Source of the DNA: Streptacidiphilus neutrinimicus
GTDB lineage: Bacteria; Actinomycetota; Actinomycetes; Streptomycetales; Streptomycetaceae
Direction: 5' to 3'
DNA length: 60,561 nt
Assembly (NCBI RefSeq): GCF_000787815.1
Contig: NZ_BBPO01000012.1
Span: 7,668 to 68,228 of the forward strand
Of this stretch, positions 1 through 8,442 are shown one piece after another (the stretch's first letter is position 1; each line of letters begins with the position of its first letter). Below the pieces are notes generated by a model that did no database searches, was not told the DNA's origin, and saw nothing but the letters and a program-made list of their open reading frames with translations. Made by a program: the position numbers and the translations under genes.

Positions 1-504
1 CGCGAGGGTCGCGCGGGCACGCTGCAGCGCGCTGTTGACGGCGGGGACGGTCGTGTCCAACTGCGCGGCGACCTCGACGGCGCTGAACTCCAGCACCTCG
101 CGCAGCACCAGCACGGCGCGCTGCCGCGCCGGCAGCAGCTGGACGGCCGCGACCCAGGCGAGCCGCAGGTCGGCCCGCGCCTCCGCGTCGAAACGGCCGT
201 CAGGGAACGGCTCCAGCCAGGGGATGTCGATCCTGGGGGCGAGCGGCGCTCCCAGGTCGTCACTCGGCGCACCGAGGCCGGAGGGAAGCGGCCGCCGGGC
301 ACGGGCCTCCAGGGCGCTCAGGCAGACGTTGGTCGCGATCCGGTAGAGCCAGGTCCGCACCGAGGCCCGTTCGGGGTCGTACCGCTCCCGGGCCTTCCAG
401 GCCCGCAGCATCGTCTCCTGGGTCAGGTCCTCGGCCTCGTGGACGGAGCCGAGCATCCGGTAGCAGTAGGCCACCAGCTCGTTCCGGTACGGCTCCGTGT
501 CCAC
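1..504 (-). CDS. ECF-type RNA polymerase sigma-70 factor, 3' end outside window
   Basis: Alternative sigma factor that would direct RNA polymerase to a small regulon. Reading the minus strand gives region 2 (about residues 8-70, with [18 protein letters not shown] and [13 protein letters not shown]) and region 4 (about 118-165, with [19 protein letters not shown] followed by a helix-turn-helix). The spacing and wording fit the larger ECF factors that carry a SnoaL-like C-terminal domain (TIGR02960 type), but that domain would lie beyond position 1, so the subgroup is not proven. Start chosen at GTG 504, which has GGAGGG just upstream; another in-frame GTG lies four codons earlier. The gene is divergent from the next plus-strand gene. 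About 168 residues are visible. Confidence 0.85.
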   Translation of the reverse strand, partial: MDTEPYRNELVAYCYRMLGSVHEAEDLTQETMLRAWKARERYDPERASVRTWLYRIATNVCLSALEARARRPLPSGLGAPSDDLGAPLAPRIDIPWLEPFPDGRFDAEARADLRLAWVAAVQLLPARQRAVLVLREVLEFSAVEVAAQLDTTVPAVNSALQRARATLA

Positions 505-823
505 CCGTCCCTCCACTGCTCCATCATCCCGTAGCCGACCTGCGCTGTCCGGCGGATCGCGAGCCCGCCCCCGCGCCGGAGCCACCCGCGCCGGAGCCCG
601 CTCCGCACGCCGCCCGAAGGAGCGCCGCTCAGCTGCGGATTCCTGCGGGGCGTCAGTTCGGGTAACTCGGAATGCCTAGCTGAACAGGCGGTTCCGGTTC
701 CGCATTTCTAGCGTGGACAGAGACGGCCGCCGAGGACCCGCATCCATCCGCTCCCACCGCGGAGGCCGCCGCTCCCTCCCGTCCTCAGCGTGCCCCGGCG
801 CGCCCGGCTGGAAGTAGGTCCGC
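505..823. other. Divergent intergenic region, 319 bp
   Basis: No convincing gene on either strand; the open frames here have Arg/Ser-rich translations typical of GC-rich antisense frames. It must hold the divergent promoters for the sigma factor and the plus-strand gene at 824. Weak candidates only: a TAGCGT hexamer near 709 on the plus strand, and a doubled GGAACC near 690-700 on the minus strand that resembles an ECF -35 element. Neither has a convincing partner. Confidence 0.4.
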
Positions 824-1564
824 GTGGGTGTACCAGCGTCGCCGGAGTCCGTCTCGGAGAACACCGCCGAGGAGCCCGCGCAGTCGGCGGGCGGACCGAT
901 GCCGCCGAAGAAGCAGCGCTTCCGCCGGCCCCGCCGAATACTCCTGCTGCGCGGGGTGCACGCCGTGCTCACCCTGCCGACGGCCTTCTTCGCCTGGCTG
1001 TGCCGGTCCATCGGCTCCGCCCTGGCTGCCCCAGGCGACGAGGGCGTCGTCGCGCGCAGGGCGGAGTGGGCCCGCGACCACCGCCTCGGTCCGGTGGTGA
1101 CCTCCCTGGAGGACCGGCAGAACGAGGCTCATCCGCCGAGGATCGGCGGCAGGCCCGGCATGGCGCCGGCCCCGGACGGCGGCCCGGCGCACCACACCAC
1201 CTCGAACCGGCCCGCGCTGAAGCCGATCACACCGGCGCAGCCGATCACACCGGCGCGGCTGGTCTCCCCGGCCGGCGCGCCGCTGCCGGGTGAGGGCGCC
1301 TGGCAGACCCTCGTCGACGGCACCCCGGCCCTGTTCGGCGCCTTGGTGCGACCGGACAACGCACACACCTCCTACCTGGCGGCGGTGGTCTCCATGGACG
1401 AGCGCCTGGTGCGCTTCCCGCTCCATCCCGGACAGTCCGACTACCGGCCGCAGCCGAACCCGGCGGACCCGACGCCGGTCGAACTGCTGCCGGAGCAGGA
1501 GCGCCCGGCCGTCCGGTACGACGAGGACACCAGTCGCGACCGCACCGCGGTGTGCGCCCGATGA
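824..1564 (+). CDS. Shortened phosphodiester-glycosidase-like membrane protein, catalytic core apparently deleted
   Basis: The 246-residue product has an N-terminal basic stretch and one membrane segment (about residues 42-70), then PLPGEGAWQTLVDG and LVRPDNAHTSYLAAVVSMDE. These resemble the region just before the catalytic domain of actinobacterial phosphodiester glycosidase (NAGPA, PF09992) proteins. The tail ELLPEQERPAVRYDED ... RDRTAVCAR resembles the extreme C-terminus of the same proteins, which usually run to about 400 residues. About 150-200 residues that should lie between them are missing, in frame. It is therefore probably non-catalytic. The start is GTG 824; ATG 899 is an alternative. 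Its TGA overlaps the ATG of the next gene (ATGA), so it is translationally coupled to the prenyltransferase. The family assignment is from memory of family sequences. Confidence 0.6.
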   Translation: MGVPASPESVSENTAEEPAQSAGGPMPPKKQRFRRPRRILLLRGVHAVLTLPTAFFAWLCRSIGSALAAPGDEGVVARRAEWARDHRLGPVVTSLEDRQNEAHPPRIGGRPGMAPAPDGGPAHHTTSNRPALKPITPAQPITPARLVSPAGAPLPGEGAWQTLVDGTPALFGALVRPDNAHTSYLAAVVSMDERLVRFPLHPGQSDYRPQPNPADPTPVELLPEQERPAVRYDEDTSRDRTAVCAR

Positions 1565-2550
1565 GCGCGCCGCAGCCGATCCGACCGGCGCCGCAGTCGC
1601 CGGTGCCGCCGCTCCCGCTGGACGTCGACGCGGTCCGCCGGGGCGCCTGGGTCCGCGTGCCGTCCGCCCTGCTGCGGACCTCACGGCCGCGGCAGTGGGT
1701 CAAGAACCTGCTGGTCTTCGCCGCGCCGCTGACGGGTTCGGAGCTCACGGCCCGCCAGTTCGAGGCGCGCGGCGGGAGCGCGCTGGGCGGCGCGGCGCTG
1801 GCCTTCGTGGTCTTCACGCTGGCCTCCTGCGCGGTCTACTTCGTCAACGACACCGTCGACGCCGAGCGCGACCGGCAGCACCCGCGCAAGTGCCGACGCC
1901 CCATCGCCTCCGGCGAGCTGAGCGAAAGCACGGCGGTGACCGTCGCCGGGATCTGCCTGGCCGCGGCGCTGACCCTCAGTCTGGCCGCGCCCGGCTACGG
2001 TCTGACCGTCGCGGTCACGGCGTACCTGGTCACCTCGTTCCTGTACAGCCTGGGGCTGAAGCACCTCGCCGTGCTGGAACTGACGCTGGTGGCGTCCGGC
2101 TTCGTGCTGCGCGCGCTGGGCGGCGCGGCCTCCTCGCAGGTGCCGCCGTCCGGATGGTTCGTGCTGGTCTGCAGCCTGGGCGCGCTGCTGGTGGCCACCG
2201 CCAAGCGGCACACGGAGCTGGCGGGCCTGGGCGCCCCCGCCGCGGCGCACCGCCCCTCGCTGCGGCACTACACGGCCTCCGGCCTGCGGGTCGCCCAGCG
2301 GGTCATCGCCCTGGCGATGGTCGCGGCCTACCTGGCCTGGGCGCTGGTGGAGCGGGACGGACGCGAACGCGTCTGGCACGTGGCCACGGTGGTTCCGCTG
2401 ATCGGGGCGCTGGTCCGCTTCGACCGGCTGACCTCGCGCGGGACCACGAGCCACATCGAGGACCTGCTGATCCGGGACACCCCGATGATCCTGCTGGAAC
2501 TGTGGTGGCTGGTGCTGTTCGCCGTCGGCTTCGCGGCTCCCGCGCTCTGA
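1561..2550 (+). CDS. UbiA-family decaprenyl-phosphate phosphoribosyltransferase-like protein
   Basis: Integral membrane prenyltransferase of the UbiA superfamily, closest in wording to decaprenyl-phosphate 5-phosphoribosyltransferases, which move phosphoribose from PRPP onto a polyprenyl phosphate. Evidence: SRPRQWVKNLLVFAAPL near the N-terminus; the Mg-binding motif FVNDTVDAERD (NDxxDxxxD) followed by RRPIASGEL; YSLGLKHLAVLEL; GALLVATAKRH; and about eight to nine hydrophobic segments over 329 residues. The start ATG 1561 overlaps the upstream stop by four bases. An ATG three codons upstream in the same frame region is less likely. In mycobacteria this enzyme feeds arabinogalactan; here the acceptor and the product are unknown. 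Confidence 0.85.
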   Translation: MSAPQPIRPAPQSPVPPLPLDVDAVRRGAWVRVPSALLRTSRPRQWVKNLLVFAAPLTGSELTARQFEARGGSALGGAALAFVVFTLASCAVYFVNDTVDAERDRQHPRKCRRPIASGELSESTAVTVAGICLAAALTLSLAAPGYGLTVAVTAYLVTSFLYSLGLKHLAVLELTLVASGFVLRALGGAASSQVPPSGWFVLVCSLGALLVATAKRHTELAGLGAPAAAHRPSLRHYTASGLRVAQRVIALAMVAAYLAWALVERDGRERVWHVATVVPLIGALVRFDRLTSRGTTSHIEDLLIRDTPMILLELWWLVLFAVGFAAPAL

Positions 2551-2568
2551 CCGGTTCCTGGCGCGCGG

Positions 2569-3528
2569 TCAGCGTCCGCCGGGGGTCGCCGCGGGATCGG
2601 GGCCGGCGGCTGCCTCCGCCTCGCTGTAGAGGTCCGGTTCGAGGTAGATGACGCGGACCGTGGGCTCCGCCGCCCGGACGCGGGCCTCAGCTGCGTTGAT
2701 GGCGGTGGCGATGCGCCGGGCGTCCGCGGCCGCGGGGACCGCGATCTTGGCGGCGACGAGCAACTCCTCGGGGCCGAGGTGCAGGGTACGCATGTGGATC
2801 ACCCGGTCCACGTCCCGCCCGTCCAGCAGCGCGGCGCGTACCCGCGCCACCACCTCGGGGCCCGCGCCCTCGCCCAGCAGCAGCGACTTGGTCTCGACCG
2901 CCAGCACCAGCGCGATGCAGACCAGCAGCGCGCCGATGCAGACCGTGCCGACGCCGTCCCAGACGCCGTTCCCCGTCAGCACGGCGAGGCCGACGCCGAA
3001 GAGCGCGAGGCAGAGACCGATCAGCGCGCCGAAGTCCTCCATGAGGACGACCGGGAGCTCGGGGGCCTTCGCCGTGCGGATGAAGCGCCGCCAGGACTGA
3101 CGGCCCTTCAGCGACCGGGCCTCCCCGATCGCCGTGCGGAAGGAGAAACCTTCGGCGACGACGGCGAAGAGAAGCACGCCCACCGGCCAGTACCAGGCGT
3201 CGACCGGGTGCGGGTGACGGATCTTCTCGTAGCCCTCGTAGAGGGCGAACACGCCGCCGATGGTGAAGAGGACGACGGAGACGAGGAATCCGTAGACGTA
3301 GCGCTCGGCGCCGTAGCCGAACGGGTGCTCCTCGTCGGCCGCGCGCCGGGAGCGGCGTCCGCCGAAGAGGAGCAGCAGCTGGTTGCCGGAGTCGGCGAGC
3401 GAGTGCACGCCCTCCGCGAGCATCGACGAGGAGCCGCTGAAGGCGAACGCGACGAACTTGGACACCGCGATCGCGACGTTGGCGCCGAGAGCCGCGAGAA
3501 CGGCCCTCGTACCTCCGGAGGCGCTCAT
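2569..3528 (-). CDS. Cation diffusion facilitator (CDF) family metal transporter
   Basis: Metal/proton antiporter of the inner membrane, 319 residues. Six membrane segments span roughly residues 8-210, with the metal-site residues of TM2 (EGVHSLADSGNQ) and TM5 (LMEDFGALIGL). A cytoplasmic C-terminal ferredoxin-like domain follows from about residue 225, including HLGPEELLVAAKI and VIYLEPDLYSEAE. Length and order fit the CDF (SLC30) family; metal specificity (Zn, Co, Fe or Mn) cannot be read. It is convergent with the prenyltransferase (18 bp between stops) and separate from the stress protein upstream. The start ATG has only a weak ribosome-binding site. Confidence 0.9.
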   Translation of the reverse strand: MSASGGTRAVLAALGANVAIAVSKFVAFAFSGSSSMLAEGVHSLADSGNQLLLLFGGRRSRRAADEEHPFGYGAERYVYGFLVSVVLFTIGGVFALYEGYEKIRHPHPVDAWYWPVGVLLFAVVAEGFSFRTAIGEARSLKGRQSWRRFIRTAKAPELPVVLMEDFGALIGLCLALFGVGLAVLTGNGVWDGVGTVCIGALLVCIALVLAVETKSLLLGEGAGPEVVARVRAALLDGRDVDRVIHMRTLHLGPEELLVAAKIAVPAAADARRIATAINAAEARVRAAEPTVRVIYLEPDLYSEAEAAAGPDPAATPGGR

Positions 3529-3671
3529 GGACGAAGGACTCCCGTCATGCTCCGAGCTGCATTCTTACCGCTCTTACTTACCTGGGCGGGCAACACCGTA
3601 GAGCATGCCGCCGGGCGGCGGCGAGGGCGGCCCGGCCACGACGGCGGCCACGACGGCAGTGCGGCGACGGG

Positions 3672-4115
3672 TCACGGCACCACGGTGACCGGCCAGCGGC
3701 CCGACTTGACCAGGCGCACGCCGACCGAGCCGACGAGCCGGTGCCCGGCCTTCTCGGACGCGCCGATCACCACGCCGTCCGCCTTGAGCTGGTCGGCGAG
3801 GTCGACGATGCCCTGGTATGGGTCGCCGGCCTGGCTGTAGAACTCCCAGCGGACCCGCTGCTCCTCGGGCATCCGCTCGGCGGCCTCGCGGATCTCCGCG
3901 AGGAGCTTGTCCGCGACCTCCTGCTCCGCCTGCATGACGGCGGCGCCGACGTCGGCGCCGCCCATCGCGCTCAGCGGCTGCACGTAGACCAGTGCCAGCT
4001 TGGCCCCCTGTCGCCGGGCCAGGCCCGCCGCGTACGCGGCGGCCCGCATCGACGAGTCGGAACCGTCGATCCCCGCCACGATCACCGACGGCCCGTCTGT
4101 GCCGAGCTCGAACAT
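3672..4115 (-). CDS. Universal stress protein (UspA family)
   Basis: 147-residue single-domain Usp. Evidence: N-terminal IVAGIDGSDSSMRA strand-helix, LALVYVQPLS, and the C-terminal nucleotide-binding pattern GASEKAGHRLVGSVGVRLV ... WPVTVVP. This corresponds to the G-2x-G-9x-G(S/T) ATP-binding signature in slightly altered form. The start was set at ATG 4115 because GGAGGGTGAC directly precedes it; the frame stays open upstream but that part reads as leader. Such proteins help actinomycetes survive stress and dormancy. It is followed at distance by the CDF transporter and preceded by chorismate mutase on the same strand, with about 100 bp gaps that suggest separate transcripts. Confidence 0.9.
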   Translation of the reverse strand: MFELGTDGPSVIVAGIDGSDSSMRAAAYAAGLARRQGAKLALVYVQPLSAMGGADVGAAVMQAEQEVADKLLAEIREAAERMPEEQRVRWEFYSQAGDPYQGIVDLADQLKADGVVIGASEKAGHRLVGSVGVRLVKSGRWPVTVVP

Positions 4116-4215
4116 GTCACCCTCCACCCCTGGCGGTCTGTCTGTCCGGTTCGACCCTACGCCGAAGATCGTCCGGACGCCGCGACCGGGGCGGAAAGGG
4201 CGCGCGGTCACCCCG

Positions 4216-4530
4216 TCAGTCCTCGGCGGCGATCTGCTCGTGGTGGCGGATCACCTCGGCGATGATGAAGTTGAGGAACTTCTCCGCGAAGGCCGGATCC
4301 AGGCGCGCGGCCGAAGCGAGCTCGCGCAGCCGCTCGATCTGCTCGCGCTCCCGCGCCGGATCGGCCGGCGGCAGCCGGTACTCAGCCTTCAGCCGGCCGA
4401 CCTCCTGTGTGCACTTGAAGCGCTCCGCCAACATGTGCACGATCGCGGCGTCGATGTTGTCGATGCTGCCGCGCAGGCGCTCCAGTTCGGCCTTCGCGCG
4501 CGGGTCGACCTCGGCGTGGCTCTCGGACAT
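4216..4530 (-). CDS. Chorismate mutase (AroQ-fold)
   Basis: Converts chorismate to prephenate, the branch toward Phe and Tyr. The 104-residue product is one AroQ helical domain: LERLRGSIDNIDAAIVHML (helix 1, with the Arg that binds substrate), ERFKCTQEVGRLKAEYRLPPADPAREREQIERL (linker and helix 2 with the Lys/Arg set), and EKFLNFIIAEVIRHHEQI (helix 3). The start is ATG 4530, behind GGGGAG. The length matches stand-alone monofunctional mutases of Streptomyces. It lies divergent from the tRNA-Lys gene. Confidence 0.9.
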   Translation of the reverse strand: MSESHAEVDPRAKAELERLRGSIDNIDAAIVHMLAERFKCTQEVGRLKAEYRLPPADPAREREQIERLRELASAARLDPAFAEKFLNFIIAEVIRHHEQIAAED

Positions 4531-4619
4531 GCACTCCCCTGTGGGCCGGTCTGGATGGGCAGCCAGGATACCGATTCGGCATTTCTCCTGGGTTCCTGTA
4601 ATGTCTTCCACGTCAGCAG

Positions 4620-4693
4620 GCGCCGCTAGCTCAGTTGGTTAGAGCAGCTGACTCTTAATCAGCGGGTCCGGGGTTCGAGTCCCTGGCGGCGCA
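4620..4693 (+). tRNA. tRNA-Lys (anticodon CTT)
   Basis: A 74-nt cloverleaf folds without mismatch. The acceptor GCGCCGC (4620-4626) pairs with GCGGCGC (4686-4692), with discriminator A. The D arm is GCTC...GAGC. The anticodon stem GCTGA/TCAGC encloses loop CTCTTAA, with CTT at positions 34-36. The T arm is CGGGG-TTCGAGT-CCCTG. CCA is not encoded. The CTT anticodon reads AAG lysine codons, the common Lys codon in this GC-rich genome. Confidence 0.97.
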
Positions 4694-4698
4694 CAGAC

Positions 4699-4749
4699 GG
4701 TTGGAGGGCTCCTCCGCTTCGGCGGGGGAGCCCTCCGGCGTTTCCAACC
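4699..4749 (+). terminator. Rho-independent-like hairpin after tRNA-Lys
   Basis: Inner stem GGAGGGCTCCTCCGC / GCGGGGGAGCCCTCC around a TTCG tetraloop (4703-4736), with outer pairing GGTTGG / CCAACC. It begins six bases after the tRNA 3' end. There is no strong T run, as is common in actinomycetes. Confidence 0.75.
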
Positions 4750-4778
4750 GACCTCCATGGAACGGCAGGGAAGACGTT

Positions 4779-5633
4779 GTGATGGCCACTCCGCCCGACT
4801 CCCCGCTGCTCCCCGACGTCGTCGCCCGGCTGCGCGCCGCGGGGTGCGTCTTCGCCGAGGAGGAGGCGCAACTGCTGCTCGCCGCGGCGGCCGAGGCGTC
4901 CGCGTCGCAGACGTCCGACCCGGGCGACCCCGCCGGGGCGACGTCCGCGCTCGACGCGCTGGTGCGGCGCCGGGCGGAGGGCGAGCCGCTGGAGTACGTC
5001 CTCGGCTGGGCACGCTTCTGCGGTCTGCGCGTCGAGGTGGACCCCGGCGTCTTCGTCCCGCGCCCGCGGACGGAGTTCCTCGTCGAGTGCGCGGCGGAGG
5101 CCGGACGCGAAGCCTCCGTGATCGTGGACCTGTGCTGCGGGACCGGCGCCCTCGGCGCGGCCCTCACCGAGCGCCTGGGCGCCGCCGGGAGCCGGGCCGT
5201 GGAACTGCACGCCGCCGACATCGACCCGGCGGCCGTGCGCTGCGCCGCCCGCAACATCGCGCGCTTCGGCGGGCGGACGTACCAGGGCGACCTGTTCGAC
5301 GCCCTCCCGGAGGCGCTGCGCGGCCGGATCGACATCCTCCTCGCCAACACGCCCTACGTGCCGACGGACGACATCCCCTTCCTCCCGTCCGAGGCCCGCG
5401 ACCACGAGGCCCGCGTCGCCCTGGACGGCGGCGCGGACGGCCTGGCCGTGATGCGCCGCGTGGCAGCAGAGGCGCACCGATGGCTCGCCCCGGGCGGCGT
5501 GGTGCTGGTGGAGACCAGCGAGCAGCAGCGGGACGCCGCGCTCGCGGAGTTCGCCGCAGGCGGGCTCGATGCGACGACGGAGTCGTCGGAGGAGTTCTGG
5601 GCAACCGTCGTCCTGGGCCGGCGAAGCCGCTGA
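4779..5633 (+). CDS. PrmC/HemK-like protein N5-glutamine methyltransferase (TIGR03704-type)
   Basis: SAM-dependent methyltransferase related to PrmC, which methylates the GGQ glutamine of release factors. An N-terminal helical domain spans about residues 5-85. The Rossmann fold follows with the SAM loop VDLCCGTGALGAAL (about residue 115) and HAADIDPAAVRCA. The catalytic motif is NTPYVP, where classical PrmC has NPPY. The Thr at the second position fits the PrmC-related subfamily named 'putative protein N5-glutamine methyltransferase', so the substrate may not be a release factor. GTG 4779 was chosen as the start (CAGGGA seven bases upstream); ATG 4782 is equally possible. About 284 residues. 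Confidence 0.82.
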   Translation: MMATPPDSPLLPDVVARLRAAGCVFAEEEAQLLLAAAAEASASQTSDPGDPAGATSALDALVRRRAEGEPLEYVLGWARFCGLRVEVDPGVFVPRPRTEFLVECAAEAGREASVIVDLCCGTGALGAALTERLGAAGSRAVELHAADIDPAAVRCAARNIARFGGRTYQGDLFDALPEALRGRIDILLANTPYVPTDDIPFLPSEARDHEARVALDGGADGLAVMRRVAAEAHRWLAPGGVVLVETSEQQRDAALAEFAAGGLDATTESSEEFWATVVLGRRSR

Positions 5634-6028
5634 GCCTCGGCAACCGAGCGCGGCAAGGCCGACCGGGCGCGCGGCGGCCGGCCACGACGACGGGCCGGTG
5701 GTCCGGGGGCGCGGCGCACTCGGGGGGCGGGCCCGCCGAGTGCAGCCCCGGCGAAGCCGCGAACCCTCAGACCGAGGCCCTGAACACCCGAAGCGGCGGA
5801 CCAGGGCTCCGACGGCCCGGCGAGCGCGGTGCGCTCGATGCCGTCGGTGCACCGGCTGCCAGGGCGACCCGGCGAACGGGCCCGCCCAACGGCCGAAGGC
5901 CCGGCAACCACCCGAACCTGACCGGCCGCCGGTGGGCTGGTGGGCTCGGGCGGCTGCCGGGCCGGCGCTTCCGGGAAGACGAGAGAGGCGGGGCTCCGCG
6001 GAGCCCCGCCCCCGACCGTGTGGCGCCC
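5634..6028. other. Convergent intergenic region, 395 bp, no gene seen
   Basis: Lies between the 3' ends of the methyltransferase and the MFS gene. Apart from the strong hairpin near its right end, no coding frame with sensible composition and no recognisable RNA or repeat was found. Confidence 0.5.
5987..6010. terminator. Bidirectional terminator hairpin
   Basis: Perfect 12-bp inverted repeat with no spacer (GGCGGGGCTCCG / CGGAGCCCCGCC), 18 bp beyond the stop of the minus-strand MFS gene and downstream of the plus-strand methyltransferase. The placement suits a shared terminator. Confidence 0.75.
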
Positions 6029-7273
6029 TCAGCGCGCAGCGGTCACCGGCTCCGGCCTGGACGCGGCGATCGTGCGGGTCTCCACCGCCGGGACGAGGAG
6101 GCCGCGGAAGCCGAGCAGGGCGATGAAGCCCAACGCCGAGCCCGCCGCCGGGACGAGGAAGCCGGCCGACGCGCCGTGGGCGTCGATGAGGCGTCCCGCG
6201 ACCGTGGAGCCCAGGGCGAGGCCGAGGCCGATCGCGCCGGTGAGCCAGGTGAACGCCTCCGTCTTCGCGCCAGCGTCGACCAGGGTCTCGACGAGCGTGT
6301 ACGCGGAGATGAGCGTGGGGGCGATCGCGAGGCCGCAGCAGAACGCCGCCACCGCGAGCGTGAGCAGGTTCGGCATCGCCCACAGCGAGGACGTGCCGAC
6401 GACCAGCGCCCCGTACGCGGCGAGCAGCCGGGCCCGTGGGGAGCGCTTCCAGCTGACCGCGCCGAACGCCGTGCCGGCAAGCACGCTGCCCGCGGCGAAG
6501 AGGCCGTAGACCACGCCGCTCAGGCCCGCCTTGCCGGCCGCCTCGCTGGCGGCGGTGATGGAGACCTGGAGCGCGCCGAAGACCGAGCCGACGCCGAGCA
6601 GCGCCACGACCAGCAGCCGGACGCCGGGACGCGACAGGGCGGAGGCGGAGCCGCTGCCCCCGGCCGTGCGGATCGGCGGCGCGGTGCGCCGCTGCGCGGC
6701 GAAGGCGAGGCCACCGAGGACGGTGAGCCCGGCCTCCGCGGTGAGGCCCGCCGCGGGAGCGACGGTGGTGCAGAGCGTCGTGGCGAGGACCGGTCCGAGG
6801 ACGAAGGTCAGCTCGTCCGTGACGGACTCGAAGGCGAAGGCGGAGGAGACCGCCTCGGAGCGGCCGTCCAGGGCGTGCAGCCAACGGGCGCGGACCATGG
6901 CGCCGATCTGCGGCAGCGACGCGCCGGCGAGGCCCGCGGCCAGGAACAGCGTCCAGACCGGCGCGCCCGACAGAGCCAGCACGATCAGGCCGACGACGGA
7001 GCCGCCGTGCAGTGCGAGACACGGAAGCAGCACGGGGGCCTGGCCGCGGCGGTCGGCGAGGCGGCCGGTGAGCGGCGCGCCGACGACCTGGGTGATCGAG
7101 GCGACGGCGGCCACCGCGCCGGCGGTGGTGTAGGAGTGGGTGGTGTCCAGCACGAGCAGGACCGTGCCGAGCCCGAGCATCGCGTAGGGCATGCGCGCGA
7201 CGAAGGCCGGCAGCAGGAAGGTCCAGGCGCCGGGGGTGCGCAGCAGCGCACCGTAACCGAACGGACGGGCCAT
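6029..7273 (-). CDS. MFS transporter
   Basis: 414-residue major facilitator protein with about twelve hydrophobic segments. It has the loop 2-3 signature region GRLADRRGQAPVLL (about residues 70-84) and a typical halfway loop near residue 200. Many small residues and a lack of sequence-specific motifs prevent a substrate call; proteins of this make are usually annotated as drug or sugar efflux permeases. Start ATG 7273. It is transcribed away from a 350-bp divergent region shared with the VOC gene. Confidence 0.85.
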   Translation of the reverse strand: MARPFGYGALLRTPGAWTFLLPAFVARMPYAMLGLGTVLLVLDTTHSYTTAGAVAAVASITQVVGAPLTGRLADRRGQAPVLLPCLALHGGSVVGLIVLALSGAPVWTLFLAAGLAGASLPQIGAMVRARWLHALDGRSEAVSSAFAFESVTDELTFVLGPVLATTLCTTVAPAAGLTAEAGLTVLGGLAFAAQRRTAPPIRTAGGSGSASALSRPGVRLLVVALLGVGSVFGALQVSITAASEAAGKAGLSGVVYGLFAAGSVLAGTAFGAVSWKRSPRARLLAAYGALVVGTSSLWAMPNLLTLAVAAFCCGLAIAPTLISAYTLVETLVDAGAKTEAFTWLTGAIGLGLALGSTVAGRLIDAHGASAGFLVPAAGSALGFIALLGFRGLLVPAVETRTIAASRPEPVTAAR

Positions 7274-7621
7274 GTGGGGAGGTCTCTCCGCTGCCTGGTG
7301 ACGCGCGGGAGCATAAGGGTGGTGTCCCGGGCGCCGAGGGTCGTCCTCTGTGCGTCGACCGGGGTAGATACCGCGCGCCTCGCCGGGGAGTGACGATGGC
7401 CGCGGCCGCCGAGCGGTCTAGCCGACTCTGCTTCAGGCAGATGTAGCTGGTCTCGGTAGATCTGCCGCCCAGTGTAGCCGATCGCGCGTGACGCGCGTAG
7501 ACCCCTCTTCGTCCGGACGCCTCGTGACCGGACGGACGCATGCGGTTGCGGGGTGTTCACCCCGCGGGAATCGTGGCTTTCGTTGCCACCCACCATCACC
7601 TGAGCACCCCCGGAGGGCCCG
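7274..7621. other. Divergent intergenic region, 348 bp
   Basis: Holds the promoters of the MFS gene (minus) and the VOC gene (plus). It contains two small palindromes: TCTGC-TTCAG-GCAGA near 7428-7442 and the CGCGCGT/ACGCGCG element listed separately. No gene is visible. The VOC start is preceded by CCCCGGAGGGCCCG, a good ribosome-binding site. Confidence 0.45.
7483..7497. promoter_or_regulatory. Candidate operator palindrome
   Basis: Perfect 7-1-7 palindrome CGCGCGT-G-ACGCGCG in the divergent promoter region. GC-rich palindromes are frequent by chance at this base composition, so function is only inferred from its position. Confidence 0.3.
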
Positions 7622-8419
7622 ATGCCCGACGTCACCTCGTACCCCGACGGCGCGCCCTGCTGGGCGGATCTGAACGCCCCCGACCTGGAGAGCGCCCGCC
7701 GCTTCTACGGCGCCGCCCTGGGCTGGGAGTTCCAGGACAAGGGCCCCGAGTACGGGCACTACACGATGTGCCTGTGGAAGGGGAAGCCGGTCGCCGCGCT
7801 GATGCCGCCCCCTTCCAGCGCCGACGGTCTGGCCCCCGCGTGGAACGTCTACCTGCGCACGAGCGACGTCGACGCCACGGTCGCCGCCGTCGAGGCGGGC
7901 GGCGGCAAGATCGCGATGGGGCCCCACGACGTGCCGGCGGCCGGACGGCTGGCCTTCGCCTTCGACCCGCAGGGGGCCTCGTTCGGGCTGTGGCAGCCGG
8001 CGGGCCACGAGGGCGCCGCTTTGTACGGGGAGCCGGGCGCGATGTGCTGGAACGAGGTCTACACGACGGCCGGTGGCGCCGCCGACGCGTTCTACGCGGG
8101 GCTCTTCGACTACAAGCAGGTCCAGATCGGCGACGGCACCAACTTCGACTACACCGCCTGGACCCCGCGCGGTGCCGACCGGCAGGTCTGCGGCCGGCTC
8201 CGTGCCACCGACCCGGCCCACGAGCTGGCCGCGGGCGGCGGGCAGCCGTTCTGGTCGGTCTACTTCGCCGTGGCGAAGGTGGACGAGACCGCCGAGCAGA
8301 TCGCCGCGCTCGGCGGATCCGTCCTGCACGGCCCCTTCGACTCGCCCTACGGACGGCTGTGCGTGGTCCGCGACCCGTCGGGCGCGCACTTCTCCGTCAT
8401 GACACTCGCCCCGCGGTGA
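7622..8419 (+). CDS. VOC (glyoxalase/bleomycin-resistance fold) protein, two-domain
   Basis: 265-residue protein with two tandem VOC half-units. The first (about residues 8-125) starts CWADLNAPDLESARRFYGAALGW and ends with FAFDPQGASFGLWQ. The second (about 135-262) has CWNEVYTTAGGAADAFYAGLF and ends RLCVVRDPSGAHFSVM. The pattern is common in Streptomyces proteins of unknown substrate, sometimes named hydroxylases. Metal ligands are not certain. Start ATG 7622 behind GGAGGG. It is followed on the same strand by OsmC with its own apparent promoter. Confidence 0.88.
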   Translation: MPDVTSYPDGAPCWADLNAPDLESARRFYGAALGWEFQDKGPEYGHYTMCLWKGKPVAALMPPPSSADGLAPAWNVYLRTSDVDATVAAVEAGGGKIAMGPHDVPAAGRLAFAFDPQGASFGLWQPAGHEGAALYGEPGAMCWNEVYTTAGGAADAFYAGLFDYKQVQIGDGTNFDYTAWTPRGADRQVCGRLRATDPAHELAAGGGQPFWSVYFAVAKVDETAEQIAALGGSVLHGPFDSPYGRLCVVRDPSGAHFSVMTLAPR

Positions 8420-8442
8420 GCGGGCCCGCGCCCGTCCGCTCC

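Noticed and set aside
4659-7541. Very long open frame on the minus strand across the methyltransferase and MFS genes
   Set aside because: Arg/Gly/Pro-rich translation with no motifs, antisense to or out of frame with well-supported genes; a GC-bias artefact.
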